Origin: Labia minor | Taxonomy: Eukaryota > Arthropoda > Insecta > Dermaptera > Spongiphoridae | Reading direction: 5' to 3' | Length of the DNA: 64,000 nucleotides | Assembly (NCBI GenBank): GCA_963082975.1 | Contig: OY720346.1 | Location: 51,907,759-51,971,758, forward strand | Part shown: one piece after another, positions 44,746 to 64,000 of the stretch | Layout: each line of letters opens with the position of its first letter | Position numbering within the stretch: the stretch's first letter is position 1 | Made by a program: the position numbers and the translations under genes | The notes under the pieces: generated by a model | Seen by the model: only the letters and a program-made list of their open reading frames with translations | The model's database searches: none | Told to the model about the DNA's origin: nothing

Positions 44746-45328
44746 CAGGGGTTGGACAAAAATATGGAAACACCTTGTGAAATGCATGTTTGAAAAGAAA
44801 GAATGATTTTAATGAAATATGTAGGTGCCGCTGGCGTTTTTGACTACTGACGCCACCTTTACAACTTCGTAAATGTGCTAAACAGTTCAGTTGTTGTCGG
44901 AGTACTGTTATGTGAGGTTGTCTTTGCATTATGTCAGAGTTAACAGACTTCGAACATGGGAAAATTGTTGGAGCACGTATGGTAGGTGCTTCCGTAAGCA
45001 AGGTAGCCGAGGTGTTTAGTGTATCGAGGTACTGTATCGAAGATTTATTCCGCATATTTGAAAAGCGGAAAAACATCATCTGCTAAATCACAGCGCGGAC
45101 GAAAGTGTGTTCTGAGTGATCGTGACAGACGATCATTAAGGGCAATTGTTACGAAAAATAAGAAGACCACAGCTGCAAAAGTTACTGCTGAAATGAATGT
45201 TGTGTTACCGAACCCTGTGAGTACCAAAACAATTAGAAGAGAGCTTCATAAACAGGGAATTGCTGGCCGTGCTTAAGCAAAGAAACATGTTTTTTTAAAG
45301 GTGTTTCCATATTTTTGTCCAACCCCTG
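44746..45328 (+). mobile_element. Tc1-like element, internally deleted, just after the Shisa-like stop
   Basis: The ends CAGGGGTTGGACAAAAATAT are exactly inverted and flanked by TA. The frame around 45019-45276 encodes the N-terminal HTH region of Tc1 transposases (GRKCVLSDRDRRSLRAIV and VSTKTIRRELHKQGI). The DDE half is gone. It lies 78 bp past the stop codon and so probably within the 3' UTR. Confidence 0.88.
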
Positions 45329-45562
45329 TATATAAGCAAAGATTTCAATATTAATATTTTGTTTTAATTATTATTTTAAAATAATCTCAATATTTTTTTA
45401 AAAATAAACATATACACCTAATTTTTCATTTTTGTTATTGTTGTTTTTAATAAATTAAATTTTTTACCATGTCGTGGAAAATTTTTATTAAATTTTCAGT
45501 ATTTTATGTAAAAAATAACATAAAATAGATTATTGTATATACTTATATGTTATATAAAAATA

Positions 45563-45939
45563 CAGGTAAACCTCGTATAACATTGTAAATGCGTTCCATC
45601 GCTTACGATGAAGTTATTGAAATAATGTTATGAAAAAGTTTAATTAAACAAGAAAAAGTACCATATTATTAAATAAGATTACATACATTTCACTGAAAAA
45701 CTATATTTTAAAACTAAAAAAATACTAAATATAAAACTAAAATTCTTTTCATATTATAATTAATTCTTATGAATGTAAATAAATTTTTTATTTAATCCAA
45801 AATAACTTTAAACTACATAATATGTAGTTATTATAATAACACTTTTAAAAAATTTGAATTTTTTGAAATAATTTTTTTTTTATACTACAACGTTAAAACG
45901 AAACGACAGTACTAGATGAAGTTAAATGAGGTTTATCTG
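45563..45939. mobile_element. pogo-like MITE
   Basis: Ends CAGGTAAACCTCGTATAAC and, inverted, CAGATAAACCTCATTTAAC, both bordered by TA. 377 bp, non-coding. The end sequence and TA target suggest the pogo/Tigger group. Confidence 0.7.
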
Positions 45940-47660
45940 TATATAAAATTCATGAATCCATACAATGGTGTTAAAATATTAACAATCATATATTCAAAGT
46001 TGTGTCAAGGTCTGTGTAAACTTTATAAGTTTTTTATGTTCATAATATTTTTTATTGAATATGTATATATACATATATATATACTAAAGGTCACATTTTT
46101 GTTACAAAAATAAAACAAATGTCAGTCAGTGATTTTATAAAAGTTGCAACTTTAAATTTATGATAAATAAATTATAAAAGCAAATCTACAGCACCAAAGT
46201 GGATGTCCAAAAATATAATCTGTGATCTGTGAATGTAAAAGTTGCCATACAAATTATAAATTATTGATAAATAAAAATTAAATTAAATTCATACAAATTA
46301 TAATTGTTTAAATCAAATATGTGAAGTTTATCTTCATATGTTAGGTCTGTGCCAAAATGTTCTTGGTAGAGTTTGGATATACCTAACATTCTATAATGTA
46401 TATTGTCAAACGATTCTTTTTTTTTAATTATTTAAAAAAAGGGTTATTATTAATTATAATATAATTCTCTTAATACTCACATAAATTTATCTTATTTTTT
46501 TATTCATCTTAATTGGATAAAAAATTGTTTAACTTATGTTCCTTAATTTGATGTATTTTTTATAAATAAAAATAATTTGTTTTTTTTAAAAATAATTAAA
46601 TAATTAAATTTTTTTGTGTTTGACACTTATAGTTCCAGTCTGACAATGCATCTGGGGGGTTTCAGTTAGGATTGGATATAGAAAAATTAAAAACTTAATT
46701 AAACAAATAATTTCTCTATATCCAAACCGAACCGAAAAAATTATGGCTGCACATTTATATATTCATAACCAGCTAATCTGTCAAAGTTAAAAAAAATATA
46801 TAAACTAAACTAAAAGTTTACCGGCTATATTGCCTAAGGAAAAAGTTTCTTAGAATTAATCAAGAAATCAACTGAAAAAGTTTCATCAAAATTCGAGAAG
46901 TGACATGTATACTATTACCACTGTTTGTTATGGTGAGGAATCGGAATTAATGTATTTAAAAGAATCTATAGCAAATAAGAAAAAAATTCCAATGTATTTA
47001 GAATGAAGAGTGGAAGAGAAATGGTACATTTCACTACTCATACTGTATATTGCTTAAACATCAATGAATTCATATCGAACCGGCATTGAAAAATTGCACA
47101 CTAGATTGGAAATAATATCATTAATTAATATATTGTATTAATCATTATTAATATCATAAATTAAAAATAAATTTATGCGTTTGAATTTAATGTAAAAAAT
47201 ATTTAAAACTTTTTAAAGACCTAAATAATTTATTACAACAACAATTTTACTAAAAATTTCACATTCTCAGATAATAATTTTAGGTTAATAATAGTTAATT
47301 AATTATTAGAAATAATGAAATTTAAAATATGATAAATCAAAAATTATATCCAATAGAATCATCTCCTGCAATCTGTTGGAATTTCTCTGAACTAGGTTTT
47401 GCTTTTAATTAAAAAATTTAAATTGTGCTACAAAGAAAATAAATAAAATTAGGAATTTATTGTAAATAATTTTGAAACTAAGCAAATAAAAAAACCTATT
47501 AAATAACATAAAAAAATGGATTCCTAATAAAATTAAATCATCACCAAGTTTCATATTAATAAATTATAATAATTTTATAAAAGGGTAATAAAATCAAATA
47601 AACTAGATAAAAAATATTATAACGATGCAGGATATGAAATAATTATAAAATAAATTCATG
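45940..47660. other. AT-rich intergenic DNA
   Basis: A hairpin-forming pair at about 46660-46740 (GGATATAGAAAAATTAA and CTCTATATCCAAACCG) recalls the centre of fold-back element F. No exon with a Shisa Cys-rich domain was found. Confidence 0.4.
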
Positions 47661-47666
47661 TTTCAG

Positions 47667-47788
47667 AATGGTTTATATCTTGTTAACAAGTATATTTCTT
47701 TCTATTTTCATTTTGACCCTTTGCTTCATTTGTTGTGTTTGTTATCCATTTTGTATTATTTATAAATATCGTCTAGGAAGAATGGAAA
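47667..47788 (+). pseudogene. Duplicated Shisa-like transmembrane exon
   Basis: ATGTTTCAG|A ATG... and GAAA|GTAAGA bracket a 122-nt exon open throughout. It encodes MVYILLTSIFLSIFILTLCF, then ICCVCYPFCIIYKYRLGRME. It aligns with exon 3 of the gene upstream (CCVCCLCCPFCLIYKRRHRG) and keeps both splice sites and both phases. No partner exon for the Cys-rich or Pro-rich parts was found nearby, so it may be an orphaned duplicate, an alternative last transmembrane exon, or part of a diverged second gene. Confidence 0.75.
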
Positions 47789-47949
47789 GTAAGAATAACA
47801 TAAAAAAGGTACCTATTCATTAGTCCGCCTCTTTTTAATTTATTTTGTTATTATATACATTTGTCTAACTTCTTATCTAGTTATCAGTAGTTATTACTAT
47901 AGCAATGTATTTTTTTGAAAATATGAATTGGATAATTGTTGAAGATTTA

Positions 47950-48015
47950 TCGTAAAAATTCAGGACAAGGTGCAGTTCACTGCTTACGTGACTGCGCTCC
48001 GACGAAGAAGACTCT
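47950..48015 (+). other. Candidate short exon
   Basis: AAATTCAG|GACAAGG begins a GC-richer segment that reads DKVQFTAYVTALRRRRL and a stop. It lies 170 bp after the orphan Shisa exon. The phase does not obviously match and it may be a LINE remnant. Confidence 0.2.
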
Positions 48016-48201
48016 AAGATGCTTGGTAGGATCTCTGGAAAAAAATATTAATATATAAATATGTTAATTTCAAAAATTATAAATTAAGTATTATATTAAT
48101 TTAATATAAATATCTAATGCGGGCTAATGGAAAAGTACTATAAGTTATCACAATAATTAATTTTACTTTTTTAGAATTAAAATATGATCATTTGTCTAGA
48201 T

Positions 48202-48571
48202 CAGTGATTCACAACCACTGTGCCGCCAGATTTTCAAAATGTGCCTCCAAATTTTATAAATGTAAAGTTCAAATTAAGAAAAAATACATATTTATTTTAT
48301 ATGTATGTAAAAAAAGGTAAAATGTTTTTGTGATCAGCCTCTTAAACATTTCCGATTCTTCAATATGGCTCTAAGTATCACCAAGTGTGCCCACCCCTGT
48401 TATATTATTTCAGAAATTGCCCGACTATTGAAAAAGGTTGCCGACCGCTGCCTATTACACAGTCTATTATAGGCAAGTAAATAACTTTTACACTTATTTT
48501 TTTCTTTGTGTGCCGCCAAATTTTTAAACCGTTAAAAGTGTGCCGCTGTAAAAAAAGGTTGAGAATCACTG
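48202..48571. mobile_element. hAT MITE
   Basis: Ends CAGTGATTCACAACC and, inverted, CAGTGATTCTCAACC lie within a perfect 8-bp duplication GTCTAGAT (48194-48201 and 48572-48579). The repeated phrase TGTGCCGCCA lies near both ends. Confidence 0.88.
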
Positions 48572-48593
48572 GTCTAGATATTCATTATTATAT

Positions 48594-50422
48594 GAGCCGT
48601 TTATTTTGTTAGTGGTCTAACTCCGTTTTTCATTTTTTTGTCGATTTCAATGGTTAAATGTACAACTTCATGTTATTTATTAGTGAAGTATTTCAGATTG
48701 TTTATATTTCAAGAAAATACCATACATTTTTGACACATAAGTTTTCAGAATTAATTCAATAACTAAACCGTGTAGTTTGAAAGTGGCCCAACTCCATTTA
48801 TGCTGGTGGAAATGTTATTAAAAAAAAATAATTTACTGTTCATTCCCCCTAAAGGTAATAATTTTATTGTAAATGAAATGAGACAAGAAGATTTTGTATC
48901 GACAAAATTATTAAAAGACTCAATTTTTAAACGGGCAAAGAATTCTGATGGAGAATCAGCAAATTAGTTAAAAATATGTTAGATGCATTTTGTCAGAAAT
49001 GAACCGTATAAAATTTTCTATAAGGCATCAATGAATGAGAATGCAAATTTTAAACTCCTGAATTTATTACCACGTCGGGGTAGACCAAGAAAATTTGAAA
49101 ATTTGGTATTGACACCACTCTATAAAAATATCAGATCAATTACATCAGCAAAATTCAATTTTATATACCATGAGTTCTTTAAATCCCTTTATTCACACGT
49201 GCAAAATATAAATGAATAATAAATTGTTATGTAATAAATTTATGTTCGTAATTTTGTATGCTCTATACTCTATAATTAAAAAATGTTTTGAATCGCATAA
49301 ATTAGGTTTCCTAAGTTGTTTTAAAGATATGTAAGATAAATTCAGTATTGTTTTTTTTTTCAATTTTAAGCATCTTAAATTATGTTGAATGGACTTGGGC
49401 ACCTTCAAATTTTATAATGAATCTGATTGTTAATTTTGAAAGTGGCCTAACTCCATTCTTGAAAAGAAAATGCAAATTATTCACTTAATAATTGCCACTA
49501 TTTTAATAGGAACTATAAATTTAACACCCTTAGATATGTACACTTAAGCAGTATGACTCATTAGGATCCTATACGTAACACATCGTTCAATAAGTCCCGA
49601 GACTAACAACGAAAACATTTTTTATTTATCAATATAATCTCCTTTTAGAAGTGATACAATCTTTCCAACATTTCTATACCATGTTTATAGAAGTCTTCAA
49701 AATAGGCTTAAGTTTGACAATGACCTCCTCATTCGAGCCAAATTTTTTTCCATGGACCATTTTTTTGAGATCAGCAAAGAGCCAGTAGTCGCTGGAGGCT
49801 AAATCTGGCGAATACGGGGGGGGGGGGGGTGAAGCAAATAAAAGCCCAATTCGTTCAATTTTGCCATTGTTTTCGTGGACTTGTGGCATGGTGCATTGTC
49901 TCATCGCGGTACCCACTTGAAAAAAACCTTTCTCATGCTCAATTTTTAATGAAGGATTGTAAATACGCATCCAGATGATATCTGTGTCATTTCTGCAATC
50001 TCACGCACCTTCACTTTGCGATTTTTCATTACAATTTTTAACACTTCTCACATTTTCCTGTGTAACAGCTACCCGAACGTTCCAGATCGTTTGTGTCCCT
50101 ACGACGACGTTTAAATTCAACATACCAATCGTTGTTTTGAATGGAGAGTAATCCGGGTAATGTTTTTCAAGCCATTTCTAGGCTTCTACGGTATTTTTAC
50201 CCATTAAAAAACAACAGGCTAAAGTGAATTTTTTACACGTTTCAAGTAGAGGTTCGCACTCTATGGAAATGTGGCCACTTTATTACTACTACCACCATCT
50301 CTGGATTAGTCTCGGGACTTATTGAACGATGTGTTATATTTTTAAATTCATTGAAACGCAAACCCATAAATATCTCGATTTGGAAATAAATGGAGTTAGG
50401 CCATTTTCAAAATAAACGGCAC
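48594..50422 (+). mobile_element. Sola1-like DNA transposon, degenerate
   Basis: The ends GAGCCGTTTATTTTG and, inverted, GTGCCGTTTATTTTG extend to a 31-bp repeat with five mismatches. They lie between ATAT copies (48590-48593 and 50423-50426), fitting the AWWT target of Sola1. A GTGGCCYAACTCCATT motif recurs at 48610, 48784 and 49442 and inverted at 50388. A remnant frame at 48983-49219 includes NLLPRRGRPRKFE and LTPLYKNIRSITSAK, seen in many uncharacterised insect proteins. The family call rests on the ends; the frame is not decisive. Confidence 0.55.
49578..50334 (-). mobile_element. Mariner element nested in the Sola1-like transposon
   Basis: Ends ACACATCGTTCAATAAGTCC exactly inverted, TA on both sides. 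The minus-strand frame at 49674-49970 includes PPYSPDLASSDYWLFADLKK, the region of the third catalytic Asp of mariner. An internal deletion and a G-run expansion break the gene. Confidence 0.88.
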
Positions 50423-50426
50423 ATAT

Positions 50427-51344
50427 AAGAAAACAATTTTTATTTAGCAGACCTGTAAAAAATTTTCATTCATAAATGACATATTTCGGATGTAATTAAT
50501 CACTGTTCACTGGATAATTTCACCATATCAAACTATATAATTAATGTTTGAATTAACAATTATGCTATAAATGAAGTGAAATGAATTATTCTTTTTATTT
50601 TAATTAGGGTGTCCGGATGAAATTCAACATTCCGCATAAAAGAAACCCTGAATTAAATTTCGGACCTAAAATGTAAAAATATATAAGTTTTATTGGACTG
50701 ATCAGATAATTTATTTCTTAAAAAAATTTAATAATGTAACTGAATATATTTAAAATTATCGATAATTTGAAATGAATCAACAATATATCAAATAACAGTT
50801 TTACTTATCTGGTTTATATCCACCAATAAAATAAAACACTATTCAATAAAATATTAATAAATCCAAATGATACTACTTATTTTTATGTAATTTTTTCAAT
50901 TTTTCTTGTAAATTTTAATTTCTTCGGAATTAAAAAAAAATAAATAAATAAAATAATCTACTTGTTTATAATATTTAATTAAATATTCTTGTCTTCTATA
51001 TTATACAGATTATACTTATCTTGATTCAAATTCAACTAAAAAAAAATCAAATATTGTTAAATAAATTTATTTAATGAAACAATGTATATATATATTTTTA
51101 TATTTTATTAAGAACATAAAATTTCAGCATTAGACAGTCATACGTTCATTTACAAATAGAAATACGCACGTAGAATATATAAACGCATACTCATACAGTC
51201 TTTAATAAATAAATAAATAAAAAAATTAAGAAATTAATATACATTTTAACAGTCTTTGATTTTACTCCTATAACATTTGCTCTTCCAAGTGCGATATGTA
51301 TTCATTTAACAAAAATGCTATTATGTTATGATTTCTTTTTTCTT

Positions 51345-51376
<32 letters not shown>

Positions 51377-51608
51377 CATGTAAGTATATCTATTTAAATA
51401 TTTATTTTTGGTCCTTGCATTCGATTATTTTTCTCGTTTGATTAGAGTCTTAAATGGTGTGTAACATTGATAATCATTTTTATTTTTTAAAAAAATATAT
51501 ATACTTAGGTATTATGTTTTTTTTCTTTCTTTTTTCTAATATCAATGATTTTTTTTATCATTAAAAAATTGTATTAAAATTTGTTCAAATTTTAGTTTCT
51601 TTAATAAA
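50427..51608. other. AT-rich intergenic DNA
   Basis: A possible hAT-type end, AGGGTGTCCGGATG, at about 50608. An (AT)n run at 51345-51370. Otherwise featureless. Confidence 0.4.
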
Positions 51609-52243
51609 ATAAGTTGACCTGTGGCCAGGTCCGAACCGACCGACGGTTTGAAATAAATTAATTTCCAGCTACAGAAACAATTTCAAATAATTTTAATATA
51701 TCTATTAATGTAATAAAAAACAGAAATGGATATAACATAAATATTTTTAATTTTATTTTATTTATAATATATAGCTGAAGTAGCCGGCGTTGCCGGCGTT
51801 ACCCGAAGCTGTGACGTCATGAAGGGCTGGGTGACGTCATATAATTTTAAATTAAGAAAAACATAATGAAGATGATTTTTCCCGAGGATGGTGATATGTA
51901 AAAAAAATCTCCTTATGTGAAATTTGGTGCGAAAATAACCCTTCCCTTCTTATCGTCGATCGCTAATACTACCACTTCCGGTTTCCGGATTTGCACCAAA
52001 AGTTGATCAATTCATCCCACTGATGCATTAAGTAAATATACCAAATTTCATCAAAATCCGTTAAGCCGTTCAGGCTGTACACATCTATACGGACGGACAG
52101 ACGGACAGACGGACGGACAGACATCATGCTAAAAATACTTTTTTCTGTTTAGAAAATGCATGATTCGTGGAGATATGTAAAAATCTCCACATGTGAAATT
52201 TGGTGTGAAAACAATACCTCCCTTACTATCGTCGGTCGGTAAA
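51609..52243 (-). mobile_element. HINE-A copy 5
   Basis: Full type copy from AAGTTGACCTGTGGCCAGG to CGTCGGTCGGTAAAAA with a GGAC microsatellite at about 52092-52122. Confidence 0.88.
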
Positions 52244-52249
52244 AAAATT

Positions 52250-52795
52250 ATTTAGGTAATTATATTAAATGGTCATTTAGTCATGGATTTGGATAAAACT
52301 TTTCCAGTGGATTCCTTTTTTAATTCCAAATAAACTTTTCTTATGCAATTTTTGCGGGTCGCTTCTAGTTTACGAGATAAATAAAAATTATTAAAGTTTG
52401 CCAGATTAGTTTATTATGAACCTCGAAATATGATATCATTAAGTAATGTTTTATTGACTAATTCACTAATTATTATATTTGTTTTTTTTTCGTTCGGTTG
52501 GATATTGGAAAATTATTTAAATAATTAATTTTTTAATTTTTCTATATCTAATCCGAACTTATAAAAACAGGAAATTAGTGGAGCCCTCTGATGGTCAAAT
52601 AATAAAACATGGTTGCTAAATAGAATTTCAATGGATTTATATGCAAACTTTATTTTTTTTTATCTCGTAAACTAGAAGCGAATTGCATAACAAAAGTTTA
52701 TTTGGAAATAAAAAAAGAACCCATTGTGGTAGAATTTTATCCAAATCCATGACTGAATGACCATTTAATATAATTACCATTATTTAAATAAAAAA
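52250..52795. mobile_element. Fold-back element F, two-armed copy
   Basis: The two arms (52255-52480 and 52570-52790) are inverted copies beginning TAATTATATTAAATGGTCAT. The centre holds CGGTTGGATATTGG and its approximate inverse. Other copies are at 58350 and, as one arm, at 29230. Confidence 0.75.
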
Positions 52796-53382
52796 TTAAT
52801 ATTTATTACCTTTAAGATTTAAAAATAATTTGAAACTAAAATGTATTATCCGTTCAGTTAGGTTAAGTCATAGATTATATTATTCATATGCGTGTATAAT
52901 TATTTTTAAATTAAAGTCATTAAAATCTCAATTATTCTAGTTTCATTCTTGCATAATTCTTCTATTTATTTATTATATGTTAAATTAAATTTTCGGCATT
53001 ATACCATTGATTTAAGAACATAAAAAAAACACCTCACAGATAAAATTATAATGATAATTATCAATTAGTATGCTATCTTATACAACTTCGATTTTTACTG
53101 AGAAAATATGAATCCTTTGTTTATATTAATAAATTTTAATAATTTATGACTTAACCTTACTTTTAACAGAAGAATATTAATAGTAATTAATTATGTAATT
53201 ATAATAAATAAAAAAAATTATCTCTAATGATCTGTTTGATATTATCATATAAAAATTTATATTAAATATGAATTCTTGAGGTTTAGTTGCATTGTATGAA
53301 CCCAACTTATTTTATATTAATTATTTTTTTATTTAACAATGAACATTTTTTTAAATAATTAATTGTATGTGATATGAAAGTT

Positions 53383-53433
<51 letters not shown>

Positions 53434-53660
53434 CAATATAAAATATGAATGTAATATAATATTCACATAGTTATGAAATGTTTTTAATTATCCTCCATCC
53501 TAGTATTAGATGAGTGCATATTAAAAACAATAAAAATAAATAATAAATGTTAAATATATATTCGTGATTATTATATTTTGAACATCATTTTTAATGAATG
53601 TTTCCTAGAATAATTAAAAAAATGATCTGAGAACACGAAAATGGTCGATACAATTAGAGA
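52796..53660. other. AT-rich DNA 3' of CMIP
   Basis: No gene seen. Contains an (AT)n array at 53385-53424. Confidence 0.45.
53385..53424. repeat. (AT)n microsatellite
   Basis: About 20 uninterrupted AT units. Confidence 0.9.
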
Positions 53661-53663
53661 CGG

Positions 53664-64000
<10,337 letters not shown>

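Noticed and set aside
44588-45079. 163-codon minus-strand frame, the longest after the retrotransposon frame
   Set aside because: It runs antisense through Shisa-like exon 5 and the Tc1-like element and has no motif of its own.
52862-53640. Region 3' of CMIP searched for a further small gene
   Set aside because: Only AT-rich sequence and an (AT)n run. No frame with motif or splice support.

Overview
The window is AT-rich arthropod nuclear DNA, most likely from an insect. Coding capacity is sparse and split into short spliced exons. Three host genes are recognisable by protein motif and by splice phases that join correctly: an LHFPL-family tetraspan gene (+, last three exons, 6573-15812), a complete small Shisa-like membrane protein gene (+, five exons, 28615-44668) and the 3' part of a CMIP (C-Maf-inducing protein) homologue (-, seven exons, 53664 to beyond 64000). 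One isolated 5S rRNA gene (-, 27981-28098) lies between the first two. A second copy of the Shisa transmembrane exon lies 3 kb downstream of the Shisa stop codon. All assignments come from reading the sequence; no database search was run.

Layout. 0-3.7 kb: the 3' part of a broken BEL/Pao retrotransposon with its LTR, then a LINE tail. 3.7-15.8 kb: LHFPL exons separated by introns packed with Helitron-type elements, MITEs and LINE pieces. 15.8-28 kb: intergenic AT-rich DNA with a zinc-finger fragment, one arm of a MULE, a composite Helitron and the 5S gene. 28.6-44.7 kb: the Shisa-like gene, whose 11-kb second intron holds a nested stack (MULE containing a hAT, containing a fold-back element, containing a hAT MITE), a mariner relic and a long palindrome with another mariner exactly at its centre. 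44.7-53.6 kb: Tc1 and pogo-like elements, the duplicated Shisa exon, a Sola1-like transposon with a mariner inside it. 53.6-64 kb: CMIP exons with further Helitron-like elements in the introns.

The outstanding property of the window is its rolling-circle transposon content. At least two families (here HINE-A and HINE-B) have the layout known for Helentron-associated non-autonomous elements: inverted subterminal repeats, a short tandem repeat in the core and a hairpin close to the 3' end. A separate canonical Helitron family ends in twin hairpins plus CTAG/T and carries a LINE 3' tail that has been copied with it several times. Several insertions have intact target duplications or an uninterrupted sister copy in the window, so boundaries and order of insertion can be read directly.

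The host genes do not form a pathway that can be proven from sequence. LHFPL and Shisa families both include known auxiliary subunits of ion channels and receptors, and they lie head-to-tail here. CMIP is a PH/LRR signalling adaptor in vertebrates.
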